Made by a program: the position numbers and the translations under genes
In this document: positions 1 through 9,045 of the stretch, piece by piece
How positions within the stretch are numbered: the stretch's first letter is position 1
Layout: each line of letters starts with the position of its first letter
Notes under the pieces: model-generated
Seen by the model: the letters and a program-made list of their open reading frames with translations, nothing else
What the model was told of the DNA's origin: nothing
Database searches by the model: none
Assembly: GCA_022827685.1 (NCBI GenBank)
Contig: JAJEIH010000113.1
Span: 1-36,314 of the forward strand
Direction: 5' to 3'
From: Alphaproteobacteria bacterium
GTDB lineage: Bacteria > Pseudomonadota > Alphaproteobacteria > Bin95
Length of the DNA: 36,314 nucleotides

Positions 1-165
1 ACGCCCCGGAACCTCAACACAAAAATAAAATGGCACTACACCGACAAGCCCAAAACCACAATCAAGCTATATCAACACCTTGCCGAACCAGAACACTTCA
101 ATATCAACCGAAGCCACCGCCAAACTGTTAAACTTGGGGTAGGAATGCGCGCTGTGCACCGCTAG
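1..165 (+). CDS. Possible IS630-type transposase C-terminus (partial, open at left edge)
   Basis: Frame 1 is open from the first base to a TAG at 163-165 (54 residues). The DNA is far more AT-rich than the rest of the window up to about base 140. The pattern RN....KIKW.YT followed by KL..L resembles, from memory, the last residues of IS630-family transposases, which read roughly RN...KW.FT...KLK.LYP. The family inserts at TA dinucleotides, and a TA lies at 140-141, exactly where the sulfatase reading frame stops looking like a sulfatase. If that is the element boundary, the last 8 codons come from sulfatase DNA. The call rests on a short match and could be wrong; a chimeric contig end is the alternative. 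Confidence 0.35.
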   Translation, partial: TPRNLNTKIKWHYTDKPKTTIKLYQHLAEPEHFNINRSHRQTVKLGVGMRAVHR

Positions 166-561
166 CGAGAGGTGGTCGAAGCCCCGATAGGGCCCGTGCC
201 GGCCGGTGGTTGCGGCGGTCGCCTCGAAGGCGGTGGCGTCCACCATCGGCTGCCAGTGGGCCTTCCCCACCAGCGCAGTCCGGTAGCCGGCCTGCTCTTT
301 CAGCAGGGCTGCGACGCTGGGGTCGGCTTCGGGCAGCGAGTAGCCGTTACGGTAAACGCCGTGAGTGTTGACGTGCTGCCCGGTGATGATCGTGGAGCGC
401 GCCGGCATGCAGGTGACGTTCTGGGCGTAGGCGCGCTCATAGAGCACGCCTTCCGCCGCCAGCCGGTCGGCCACAGGGGTCCGGGCGATCCGGCCACCGT
501 AGCAGCCGAGCCCGTCGAAGCGCTGCTCGTCGGTCGTCACGAAGAGTATGTTGCGTCCCAC
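67..561 (-). pseudogene. Sulfatase, N-terminal fragment truncated by AT-rich DNA
   Basis: Type I sulfatases hydrolyse sulfate esters using a formylglycine made from Cys or Ser in a CxPxR motif. Here the motif is CMPAR, with the Cys at residue 51, and residue D11 sits in the N-terminal metal-binding stretch TTDEQR. The GTG start at 561-559 has GGAGAGG about 9 bases upstream. Sulfatase-like sequence ends near residue 140 of 164, whereas family members run to about 450-550 residues. The last 24 or so residues are encoded by AT-rich DNA that looks foreign. The C-terminal metal ligands and substrate pocket are therefore absent and the product should be inactive. It is the last gene of the leftward transporter run, 27 bases after the permease stop, which suggests that the imported compound carries a sulfate ester. 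Confidence 0.85.
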
Positions 562-588
562 CGGATTGTCCTCTCCGCGCGCACCTGC

Positions 589-1422
589 TCAGCGGTCGGA
601 GCCTTGGGTTGCGCCATGCACGAAATGCCGCTGGACGAAGTAGCTGATCGCGAACATGGGCAGCAGGATGAAGGTCCCCGTCGCCGCCATCAGCTCCCAG
701 CGGTCGCCTTCCTCGGTATAGAACGTACTCAATACCACCGGCAGGGTGACGGCCTCCTTCTTTGTCAGGATGAGCGCATACAGGAAGTCGTTCCACGAGA
801 AGATGAAACAGAAGATCCCGGCGACGAACACGCCCGGGATGGTGACCGGAAGCACGATGTCCCGGATGACGCGCAGACGGGTCGCGCCGTCCGTCATCGC
901 CGCTTCCTCCATCTCGACCGGGATGGTGTCGATGAACCCCTTGAGCATCCAGATCGCGAAAGGCAGCACGATCGACAGATTGATCCAGACCATCCCGGTC
1001 CAGGTGTCGAGCAGATGGAGCTGCCGGAACATCAGGAAGAACGGCAGCACCACGACGATGGGCGGAACGAACTGGGTCGCGAGCACGCCGAAGAACAGCG
1101 TCTTCTTGAACCTCATTGCGAAGCGGGAGAAGCTGTAGGCGGCCGCCAGCGCCACCGGCACGCCGATAACCACTGTGAGCCCCGAGATCGCGACGGAGTT
1201 CAACAACCGGTCGCCGACATAGAAAGGCCGCTCGAAGATGGCCCGGAAGTTCTCCAGCGTCGGATCGAAGAACAGGGTCATCGTGTAGACATCGGAGAGC
1301 GGCTTGATCGAGGTGAGGAAGATCCAGGCGATCGGGCCCAGCAGCACCGCCAGCAGGACTGCGATGGCGATGCCGCGCAGGCAGAAGAGGATATGTCCGC
1401 GCCGCCGCGGCGAGAGCGCCAT
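589..1422 (-). CDS. ABC sugar-type transporter permease (MalG-like)
   Basis: A 277-residue inner-membrane permease of the carbohydrate-uptake (CUT1) class. It begins with a basic N-terminus and a hydrophobic segment (residues about 12-32), has several further membrane segments, and carries the EAA loop for ATPase docking (EEAAMTDGAT...IVLP). I chose the ATG at 1422-1420 because it overlaps the upstream permease stop as TGATG, the usual sign of translational coupling. The longer open frame reaching 1809 is only antisense-free read-through of the neighbouring gene. It pairs with the MalF-like permease to form the membrane channel. Substrate is not readable from the sequence; the flanking sulfatase hints at a sulfated compound. 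Confidence 0.93.
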   Translation of the reverse strand: MALSPRRRGHILFCLRGIAIAVLLAVLLGPIAWIFLTSIKPLSDVYTMTLFFDPTLENFRAIFERPFYVGDRLLNSVAISGLTVVIGVPVALAAAYSFSRFAMRFKKTLFFGVLATQFVPPIVVVLPFFLMFRQLHLLDTWTGMVWINLSIVLPFAIWMLKGFIDTIPVEMEEAAMTDGATRLRVIRDIVLPVTIPGVFVAGIFCFIFSWNDFLYALILTKKEAVTLPVVLSTFYTEEGDRWELMAATGTFILLPMFAISYFVQRHFVHGATQGSDR

Positions 1423-2303
1423 CAACCCGCCTCCCCCCTGGGAAAGAGCAGGCGGAAATAGACCGCGGACACACCGACCAGCAGCAGCGCGAGCACGAAG
1501 GCGATCGCGGAGGCATAGCCCATGTCGTAGGCGGTGAACCCCATGCGGAAGGCGTAGTAGGTCATCGTGCTGGTCGACTCGCCCGGCCCGCCGCCTGTCA
1601 GCAGGTACACATAGTCGAACATCTTGAACGAGAAGATCGTCTTGAGGACGAAGGCGATGGCGAGCACCGGCATGAGCTGCGGCAGGACGATCGTCCAGAA
1701 CGACGTCCAGGCCGACGCTCCGTCCACCCGCGACGCCTCCAGCGTGTCGCTCGGGATCGACAGCAGTCCGCCGATCAGCATCAGCGACAGGAACGGCCCC
1801 CAGTGCCACATGTCGGTGAGGATCAGCCAGGTCATCGCCCAGCCCGAACTGCCCAGCCAGTCGACATGGGCGAGAAACGGGAACAGCGCATCCAGGACGG
1901 CGTCGAAAATCCCGAATTCGGGATTGAGGAAAAATCGGAACGAGGTGCCCTGAAGGGCGGGCGACATGGCGAACGGCAGCACCAGAACGGTTCGTGCAAT
2001 CGAATAGCCGCGCCCGCGGCGCGCCAGCAGGAGCGCGATCAGCAGTCCGAATACGACCGCGCCCAGCGCCGAACCCGTGACAAAGGTGGCGGTGACGGTG
2101 AGCGAGTTGAGGAACGACGGGTCGTCGAAGAAGGCGCGCCAGAAATTGTCCAGGAAGACGAAATCGGTCGGCACGCGGGACCGGCTCAGGCGCCAGTCCA
2201 TGAAGCTGATGATGCCGGCATAGCCGAGCGGGTAGATGACGGTTGCCGTGACCAAGAGCAGGGCCGGCATCATCAACAGATATTTCAGGTGTCGGTCACG
2301 CAT
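1422..2303 (-). CDS. ABC sugar-type transporter permease (MalF-like)
   Basis: A 293-residue permease with about six hydrophobic segments. The first spans residues about 9-30 (LMMPALLLVTATVIYPL). The EAA loop is LEASRVDGASAW...IVLPQLMP in the C-terminal third. Length and order fit the MalF/UgpA partner of a CUT1 importer. The start ATG at 2303-2301 has only weak Shine-Dalgarno sequence close by; GGAGG lies further upstream. Its stop overlaps the start of the MalG-like permease by one base. It is preceded by the solute-binding protein gene with a 41-base gap, so the three genes are almost certainly one transcript. Confidence 0.93.
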   Translation of the reverse strand: MRDRHLKYLLMMPALLLVTATVIYPLGYAGIISFMDWRLSRSRVPTDFVFLDNFWRAFFDDPSFLNSLTVTATFVTGSALGAVVFGLLIALLLARRGRGYSIARTVLVLPFAMSPALQGTSFRFFLNPEFGIFDAVLDALFPFLAHVDWLGSSGWAMTWLILTDMWHWGPFLSLMLIGGLLSIPSDTLEASRVDGASAWTSFWTIVLPQLMPVLAIAFVLKTIFSFKMFDYVYLLTGGGPGESTSTMTYYAFRMGFTAYDMGYASAIAFVLALLLVGVSAVYFRLLFPRGEAG

Positions 2304-2344
2304 CGCGATGCGCCCGGCTCACACCTCCATCGGTCGCTCGCGCC

Positions 2345-3667
2345 TCAGCCCCGGTCGACCAGCTTCTGCGCCTGCTCGGCGGCCGCGTCGAGCGCTTCCT
2401 TGGGGTCGGCGCCGTTGCTGACCGCATCCGAGATCGCGTTGGCCAGCACCTGCATGACCTCCGGCCAGACGGCCAGCTGCGGGAAGATCCGCGAGCTTTC
2501 GAGGCTGCCCGCCGCGGCCATCTGCAGCCCCTGGTTCGCGGCGTTGACCTCCTCGTCCATCATATTCTTCTTGTGCAGCGCGACGATGACGTTGCGCTTC
2601 TCCTTCTCAATGACGTTGCGCTTCTCCAGGTCCGGGTTGCTGACCCATTTCAGGAATTCCCAGGCGGCTCCCTGCTTATCCGAGTTCGCATTGATCGCGG
2701 TCGGCATGGACATCGCGAAGGTCGTCGACTTGTCGCCCTTGAACGCGGGCAGCGGCGCGAAGCCCACCTGCTCCGGCGTGAGCTTGGTGTTCTTGCCGAG
2801 GATGCGGGAGCCGTAATGCCACCACCAGCCCATGAAGAACGCGCTCTGGCCCGCGCCCATCGACAGCGAGCCGTCATACTGCTCGAAGGACTTGGCGCCC
2901 TCGGAGTTCACCTTCAGGTCGTTCTCCAGCGCGACGTAGTATTTCAGGGCCTCGACCGCTTCCGGCGAGTTGAAGGTCACCTTGCCGTCCTGGAACAGCT
3001 CGCCGCCGTTGCTCCACAGGATGTTCATCCACACCGCGACGTTCTGGGCGGCCTTCGGCGAGTAGTACATGCCGATGCCGATGCCTTCCTTGTCCTTGAT
3101 GACCTTCGCCACCTCGGCGAGCTCGTCCCAGGTCTTCGGCACCGGGAGCCCGTGCTTCTCCAGCAGGTCCTTGCGGTAGAACATGAGCTGGGCGTGGCCG
3201 CGCAGCGGCAGGCCGTAGATCATGCCGCCATAGGTGACCCCGAGCTGGTGCGCGGGGTAGTAGCGGTCGAGCGTGACCTTGTCCTCCGCCATCATCTCGT
3301 CGATGGGCACGAACAGATCCTTCAGCCCCGGTCCCCAGTCGTCCTTGTAGTTGATGAGGTCGGGGTCGGCGTCGCCCGCCACCTTGATGGCGAGGATTTT
3401 CTCGAGAAGGTTGCGGAAGGGGATGAATTCGAACTCGACCTCGATTCCCGTCAGGTCGGTGAACTCCTTCAGCCTCGCTTCGTGGCCCTCATACTGGCCG
3501 GCCACCGGGGCGAGATAGGTGAGCTTGGTCCCGGCATAGGGCTTGCCCGCCTTGAGGCCGTAGGGCAGCGCGTCGGCCGCGTTCGCAAGGGTCGCACCGC
3601 AGGCGAGCCCGGCCGCGACCGCGCCCGTCAGCAAGGTGCCCATCAGCGTCCTTCGGGTTGTTCGCAT
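2345..3667 (-). CDS. Extracellular solute-binding protein of the ABC importer
   Basis: A 440-residue periplasmic binding protein of the MalE/UgpB type. The N-terminus has twin arginines (TTRRTLMG), a hydrophobic stretch and a likely cleavage site ANA-A near residue 30. The RR motif would also suit Tat export, but this is not certain. There is no lipobox Cys at the cleavage point, so it should be a free periplasmic protein. The mature part shows family-like stretches such as LPLRGHAQLMFYRKDLLEKHG and AAWEFLKWVSNP. The ATG start at 3667-3665 has a strong GGAGGAG four bases upstream. It is the first gene of the leftward run and faces the ATPase gene across a 236-base spacer that holds the putative operator. 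Confidence 0.95.
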   Translation of the reverse strand: MRTTRRTLMGTLLTGAVAAGLACGATLANAADALPYGLKAGKPYAGTKLTYLAPVAGQYEGHEARLKEFTDLTGIEVEFEFIPFRNLLEKILAIKVAGDADPDLINYKDDWGPGLKDLFVPIDEMMAEDKVTLDRYYPAHQLGVTYGGMIYGLPLRGHAQLMFYRKDLLEKHGLPVPKTWDELAEVAKVIKDKEGIGIGMYYSPKAAQNVAVWMNILWSNGGELFQDGKVTFNSPEAVEALKYYVALENDLKVNSEGAKSFEQYDGSLSMGAGQSAFFMGWWWHYGSRILGKNTKLTPEQVGFAPLPAFKGDKSTTFAMSMPTAINANSDKQGAAWEFLKWVSNPDLEKRNVIEKEKRNVIVALHKKNMMDEEVNAANQGLQMAAAGSLESSRIFPQLAVWPEVMQVLANAISDAVSNGADPKEALDAAAEQAQKLVDRG

Positions 3668-3788
3668 GGTCTCCTCCGACAGATGTTGTTCCGGCAGCCG
3701 GACGGGTTCCCAGACTCGACTATACCCGGCTCATGAAGGGGATCCTCCATCGGAGAGTCTTCGGCCCGGATGCCGTCCCGGAGTAAGT

Positions 3789-3816
3789 TGCACATTAAGT
3801 CACAGGCCGCTAGTTT
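3789..3816 (+). promoter_or_regulatory. Candidate sigma-70 promoter for the ATPase/bicupin/lacI run
   Basis: TTGCAC at 3789-3794 and TAGTTT at 3811-3816 are spaced by 16 bases. Predicted transcription would start inside the palindrome at 3820-3835, the usual place for a repressor site. The match to consensus is moderate. A separate leftward promoter must also exist in this spacer but I could not pick one with confidence. Confidence 0.4.
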
Positions 3817-3819
3817 TTT

Positions 3820-3835
3820 TTGCATGCGTATGCAA
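3820..3835. promoter_or_regulatory. Candidate LacI-family operator
   Basis: TTGCATGCGTATGCAA is an inverted repeat (TTGCAT, four bases, ATGCAA) with CG at its exact centre, the hallmark of LacI/GalR-family operators. It lies in the spacer between the divergent binding-protein and ATPase genes, 68 bases before the ATPase start. A lacI-type gene is the third gene of the rightward run. Binding here could repress both directions. I found no second copy elsewhere in the window by eye. Confidence 0.65.
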
Positions 3836-3903
3836 TTTCTCGGTTTCGGGGATTGCCGGTGCGGCGGGTACCGGTCAGTCGCGACAGCGAGCCGGAGGGT
3901 GAG

Positions 3904-4983
<1,080 letters not shown>

Positions 4984-4986
4984 CCG

Positions 4987-6009
4987 GTGAGTTCCTGGAC
5001 CCAGAATGCGATGGAAAGCAGGCTCGTCCGCTACGACGAACTCGTCCCTTGCGCGGCCGCCTTCCTCGATTCCCGCACCCCCGGCTCCGACAAGAAGGAG
5101 AATTTCTGCATTATCGGCCCGGGTGTCGCGGAAAACCCCGGGCAGCATGTGCATATCGCCGAGCCGCACGGGTTCAACATCGGCGGCGCGCGCCAGCCCG
5201 GCGGATGCGTCAACTCCCAGCATTCCCACACGACTGCCGAGGTCTTCGTCGTCCATAGCGGACATTGGCGCATTCTTTTCGGTCCCGACAGGGAGGACGG
5301 CCACCTCGACGCTGCACCGGGGGACGTGGTGTCCATCCCGGTTCACATGTTCCGCGGGTTCGAAAAACTGGACGAGGGGCTGGGCTTTCTCTGGGTCGTG
5401 CTGGGCAGCGACGATCCCGGCCAGGTCGCATGGGCTCCCGAGGTATTTGCGCGTGCCGAACAGACGGGGCTCCGGCTGCTCAAGGGCGGCGAGCTGATCG
5501 ACGTTGCGGCCGGCGAGGCCCTGCCGCCCGGCGCCGAACTGGAGGAGCCGCCCTCGCCCGCCCAATTGGCCGCCTGGGCGACACCGGCGATGGCGAAGAT
5601 GGAACAGGGCCTGTGCCGCGGTTGCGACATGGCCGCCAATCCCGCTTCTCTTCTCGCGGGCGAGGGTGTCGAGGAATGCGGGATCCTCAACCTGGTCGAC
5701 ACTGCCGACGGGTTCCCGGCAGGCCCGATCCGGGGCGGGTGGCCACACGGGTTCGCCCTGCGCCAGCTGCGCATGGCGGGTGGCGCGCACATATCCCCGC
5801 ATATCCGCTTCGAGCCCGAGGTGGTGTTCGTGCATGAGGGCGAGCTCGGCGTTTCCTGGCCGGAAGGCGAGGTCGTCATGCGGCGGGGCGACACGATGTC
5901 GGTTCCCGTGGGCGTTCCCCGCAGCTTCCGGAACGGCGGGCCGGAACGCGCCGTCGCCTATGTCGTGCGCGGCGGCGACAATCCGGGCGCCCCCCGGTTC
6001 GAGCCATAG
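4987..6009 (+). CDS. Two-cupin-domain protein of unknown substrate
   Basis: A 340-residue protein with two beta-barrel cupin domains. The first (residues about 65-140) has HSHTTAE, a good HxHx3E metal motif, then GDVVSIPVHMFRGF, where the usual third His is Arg or displaced. The second (about 260-335) has HIRFEPE in place of HxHx3-4E and GDTMSVPVGVPRSF, again Arg in place of the third His. The second site probably binds metal poorly. Related bicupins act as dioxygenases or isomerases, but I cannot name the reaction. The GTG start at 4987 has AAGGAG 7 bases upstream and sits 3 bases after the ATPase stop, so it is co-transcribed with the transporter and probably handles the imported compound. 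Confidence 0.85.
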   Translation: MSSWTQNAMESRLVRYDELVPCAAAFLDSRTPGSDKKENFCIIGPGVAENPGQHVHIAEPHGFNIGGARQPGGCVNSQHSHTTAEVFVVHSGHWRILFGPDREDGHLDAAPGDVVSIPVHMFRGFEKLDEGLGFLWVVLGSDDPGQVAWAPEVFARAEQTGLRLLKGGELIDVAAGEALPPGAELEEPPSPAQLAAWATPAMAKMEQGLCRGCDMAANPASLLAGEGVEECGILNLVDTADGFPAGPIRGGWPHGFALRQLRMAGGAHISPHIRFEPEVVFVHEGELGVSWPEGEVVMRRGDTMSVPVGVPRSFRNGGPERAVAYVVRGGDNPGAPRFEP

Positions 6010-6041
6010 CCGGCTGCGCGCCGCCCGGGCGGAGGGCAGGG

Positions 6042-7154
6042 ATGCCCGCTGGCGCAAGCGGCCTATCCCGCCCGGAGGGAGGCCCTGCAGCGACCGCGCG
6101 CCATGCGGTGACCGCAGAGGAAGTCGCGCGCCGGGCCGGCGTCTCGCAGTCCGCCGTCTCGAGGGCCTTTACTCCGGGCGCAAGCGTCGCTCCCAGGACC
6201 CGCGAGAAGGTCCTCGCGGCAGCGCGGGAACTGGGCTATCGGCCGAACGCGATGGCGCGGACGCTGATTACCAACCGCTCGCGGATCATCGGCGTCGTCA
6301 TGGCCTATCTCGACAACATGATCTATCCCGACGTTCTCGAAAAGCTGGCTGCGGGGCTGCAACGGCGGGGCTACCAGATGCTGCTGTTCACCGGGTTCAA
6401 GGACCGCCATTCCGACCCTGTCTTCGAACAGGTCATGCAATACCGGGTCGACGGGCTCCTGCTCGCATCGACGACGCTCTCCTCCGACCTGTCCGACGAA
6501 TGCACCGCCGCCGGCGTGCCCGTCGTCATGTTCAACCGCATGACCGAGCACCCGCTGTGCTCCAGCGTGACCAGCGACAACCGCAATGGCGGACGCCAGA
6601 TCGCCGAGTTTCTCGTCGCCGGCGGCCACCGCCGGTTCGCCTACATCGCGGGCGCGGCGATTTCCTCGACCAACCGGGACCGCGAGGCCGGGTTTCGCGA
6701 GGGGCTGTCGCGGCACGGCTTTTCACAAATCGGCTACGCCGAGGGCAACCTCGAATTAGGGGATACCCGGACCGCCGCGCGTGGCCTGTTTGCAGCCGAC
6801 GAGCCGCCCGATGCCGTTTTCGTCGGCAGCGATCACATGGCGCTCGCCGTCATGGAGGTCGCCCGGCACGAGTTCGGGCTGCGCGTCCCGGAGGACGTTT
6901 CCATTGTCGGCTACGACGATGTCGGCGCGGCTGACTGGCCAAGCTTCTCGCTCACCTCTTTCTCATTGCCGGTCGAGCCCATGGTGGACGCCGCGGTCGA
7001 GTTGATGATGGAGCAGATCGAAAGCTCGTCGATCCTCTCCCACCACCGGGTGGTGCCGGGCTGCCTGGCGGTGCGAGGCAGCGCCCGTCTGCCGGGAGGG
7101 CCGGTCCGCGACCGGGATGGAACGCTCATATGGGCGCCCGGCGGGATGGAATGA
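6042..7154 (+). CDS. LacI-family transcriptional regulator
   Basis: A 370-residue regulator. The helix-turn-helix is at residues about 23-44 (VTAEEVARRAGVSQSAVSRAF), followed by the hinge segment ELGYRPNAMARTL and a periplasmic-binding-protein-like effector domain with typical stretches (NRSRIIGVVM; VFVGSDHMALAVM; DVSIVGYDD). The ATG at 6042 has GGAGGG five bases upstream. That start gives a 20-residue extension before the helix-turn-helix, longer than usual; a GTG at 6108 would give a standard N-terminus but lacks a ribosome site. It lies in the same run as the transporter ATPase and bicupin, so it likely senses the imported compound or a product of it and binds the 3820-3835 palindrome. Confidence 0.94.
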   Translation: MPAGASGLSRPEGGPAATARHAVTAEEVARRAGVSQSAVSRAFTPGASVAPRTREKVLAAARELGYRPNAMARTLITNRSRIIGVVMAYLDNMIYPDVLEKLAAGLQRRGYQMLLFTGFKDRHSDPVFEQVMQYRVDGLLLASTTLSSDLSDECTAAGVPVVMFNRMTEHPLCSSVTSDNRNGGRQIAEFLVAGGHRRFAYIAGAAISSTNRDREAGFREGLSRHGFSQIGYAEGNLELGDTRTAARGLFAADEPPDAVFVGSDHMALAVMEVARHEFGLRVPEDVSIVGYDDVGAADWPSFSLTSFSLPVEPMVDAAVELMMEQIESSSILSHHRVVPGCLAVRGSARLPGGPVRDRDGTLIWAPGGME

Positions 7155-7186
7155 TGCAGCCGGGCGCATCGGACACGGGAGGCAGC

Positions 7187-8326
7187 ATGTTCAACACGGA
7201 CCATATCCGGACGACCCATGTCGGCAGCCTTCCGAGGCCCGACGACATTGCCGACGGGCTGTTCGCCCGGGAGCGCGGCGAGGGTTTCGATCCGGCTGCG
7301 TTCCAGGCCTGCCTGGACGACGCGGTGGATGCCATCGTCGCGCGGCAGCGCGCCGTCGGCATTGACATGCCTTCGGACGGTGAACTCGGCAAGATCTCCT
7401 ACGCCACCTACATCAAGGACCGTCTGACCGGCTTCGACGGGGACAGCCCGCGGCGGCCGCCTGCAGACCTCGCCGATTTCCCCGACTACCTGAAGAAGCT
7501 CGCGGAGAGCGGCGGCACGCCGACCTACCGGAGTCCGCGCTGCGTCGGACCTATCGCGATAAAGGACCGCGAGCCTCTGGACCAGGATATTGCCAGGTTC
7601 CTCGGCGCCCTCGACAAGGCCGGCTATTCCGCCGGCTTCATGAATTCCGCTTCGCCCGGCGTCATCGCCCAGTTCCAGCCGTCCGACTTCCACCCGGACC
7701 ACGAGTCCTATGTGCGGGACCTCGGCGCCGCGATGCGCACGGAATACGAGACAATCGCGGCGGCAGGCCTGACCTTGCAGATCGACGCGCCGGACCTCGC
7801 TCTCGGCAGGCATGTCGTGTTTGCCAGGCTGGAGGACGAGGCGTTTCTCAGGGTGGCCGAGATGCATGTCGAGGTGATCAACGAGGCATTGGCCGACGTG
7901 CCGCGCGAGCGGGTCCGGCTGCACATCTGCTGGGGCAACTACGAAGGGCCCCACACCCACGACATCCCGATGGAGAAGGTTCTTCCGCTGCTCCTGAAGG
8001 TGAAGGCGGGAGCCTTGCTGTTCGAAACCGCGAACCCCCGCCATGGCCACGAATGGCGAGCCTGGCGGGATGCCGACCTGCCCGACGATCTGGTGCTCAT
8101 CCCCGGGGTGATCGACAGCACCACCAACTATGTCGAGCATCCGCGCAACGTCGCCGACCGCATCCTGCGCTTCGCCGACATCGTCGGGCGGGAGCGGGTT
8201 ATCGCCGGAACCGACTGCGGCTTCGCGACGTTTGCAGGATACGGCGTGGTGGATCCCGAAATTGTCTTCGCCAAACTCCGGTCGCTCGCCGAGGGCGCGG
8301 CCATCGCCAGCGAAGAGTTGTTCTGA
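7187..8326 (+). CDS. MetE-like (cobalamin-independent methionine synthase family) methyltransferase
   Basis: A 379-residue protein matching the C-terminal catalytic half of MetE: RTTHVGSLPRP near the N-terminus, zinc ligands H246 and C248 in HICWGNYEGPH, and C344 in AGTDCGF. MetE itself is about 750 residues with a folate-binding N-terminal half that is missing here, so this is a stand-alone family member. Such proteins transfer methyl or alkyl groups to or from thiols; substrates vary and cannot be read from the sequence. I start at the ATG 7187, which has GGGAGG four bases upstream. Another in-frame ATG at 7151 overlaps the lacI stop as ATGA. It is the last gene of the rightward run, implying a methyl or thio group in the pathway. 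Confidence 0.85.
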   Translation: MFNTDHIRTTHVGSLPRPDDIADGLFARERGEGFDPAAFQACLDDAVDAIVARQRAVGIDMPSDGELGKISYATYIKDRLTGFDGDSPRRPPADLADFPDYLKKLAESGGTPTYRSPRCVGPIAIKDREPLDQDIARFLGALDKAGYSAGFMNSASPGVIAQFQPSDFHPDHESYVRDLGAAMRTEYETIAAAGLTLQIDAPDLALGRHVVFARLEDEAFLRVAEMHVEVINEALADVPRERVRLHICWGNYEGPHTHDIPMEKVLPLLLKVKAGALLFETANPRHGHEWRAWRDADLPDDLVLIPGVIDSTTNYVEHPRNVADRILRFADIVGRERVIAGTDCGFATFAGYGVVDPEIVFAKLRSLAEGAAIASEELF

Positions 8327-8433
8327 TGCGTCGTGCTGCTCTGTCAAAGACGGTTCCCACGGCGCCATCTGTTGATAGGCGCAGGGTCTCAATCCGTCAT
8401 GATCCAACGCGATCAAACACATATGACGCTGAT

Positions 8434-8745
8434 TGACATCGAAACGACGCGCCTGCTTCCTCGAACGCATTCGTGTTCCGCGACTGCAGCGCCACCGACA
8501 CGATCACGGACTTCGACACGACCCGGGACTGCATCGACCTGAGCGATTTCGGCGGTGGTACGATCACGCTGACCGGTCTCACGGCGGCTTCCGAACTGGC
8601 CGAGGACATGTTCGTTCTCGACAAGATCGCGGGCAGCGACGATGTGGACGACATGGTCCAGGGCGGCGGCAGCGACGACACGATAACCGGAGGCACCGGC
8701 GCCGACACTTTCGTGTTTGCCGCAGCAACCACGGCTATCCCGCGA
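8434..8745 (+). pseudogene. RTX (haemolysin-type calcium-binding) repeat remnant
   Basis: About 100 codons encode a piece of an RTX C-terminal region: NAFVF and DTITDFDTTRDCIDLSDFGG, then GGGSDDTIT and GGTGADTFVFA, which are GGxGxDxux-like nonapeptides. The pattern is that of secreted proteases, lipases and adhesins exported by type I systems. There is no proper start, no catalytic domain and no intact C-terminus. The frame stays open to 8991 only by running through the tRNA-Cys and into the tRNA-Asn gene, so a longer gene call would be wrong. It is a decayed fragment directly upstream of two tRNA genes. The rest of 8327-8843 shows nothing else that I can identify except the tRNA promoter. 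Confidence 0.7.
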
Positions 8746-8803
8746 GATACAAGGGGTTGGAGGACCGACTCCCTCATCCCGGGCAGCGTCCGCCCGGCGC
8801 GCA

Positions 8804-8832
8804 TTGACCGCGCCCGGCTGCCGGCCTATGTG
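8804..8832 (+). promoter_or_regulatory. Promoter of tRNA-Cys/tRNA-Asn
   Basis: TTGACC (8804-8809), a 17-base spacer, and TATGTG (8827-8832), ending 11 bases before the tRNA-Cys. The -35 is one base from consensus. Confidence 0.6.
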
Positions 8833-8843
8833 GGGACCCCGGC

Positions 8844-8917
8844 GGCGCGGTGGGAGAGTGGCTATCCATCGGACTGCAAATCCGCTTACACCGGTTCGAA
8901 TCCGGTCCGCGCCTCCA
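8844..8917 (+). tRNA. tRNA-Cys (GCA)
   Basis: Acceptor arms GGCGCGG (8844-8850) and CCGCGCC (8907-8913) pair perfectly. The anticodon loop CTGCAAA gives anticodon GCA at 8876-8878, the T arm is CCGGTTCGAATCCGG, and the discriminator T is followed by an encoded CCA. The closing pair of the anticodon stem looks mismatched (T-C), which may lower automated scores. Confidence 0.95.
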
Positions 8918-8970
8918 GACCCTCGCCAAGCGGTCTGAACGCCGCTATAAGGGCGCGCATTCGGGTCTGT

Positions 8971-9045
8971 TCCGCGGTAGCTCAGTGGTAGAGCGGTCGG
9001 CTGTTAACCGATTGGTCGTAGGTTCGAATCCTACCCGCGGAGCCA
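8971..9045 (+). tRNA. tRNA-Asn (GTT)
   Basis: Acceptor TCCGCGG (8971-8977) pairs with CCGCGGA (9035-9041), the D arm is GCTCAGTGGTAGAGC, the anticodon GTT is at 9003-9005, the T loop is TTCGAATC, and the discriminator G and CCA are encoded. It lies 53 bases after tRNA-Cys and is probably on the same transcript. A TATAAG at 8946-8951 could be a -10 box of its own. Confidence 0.96.

Noticed and set aside
8473-8991. 172-residue protein-coding gene
   Set aside because: The second half runs through the tRNA-Cys gene and into tRNA-Asn; only the RTX-like first part is meaningful, as a remnant.
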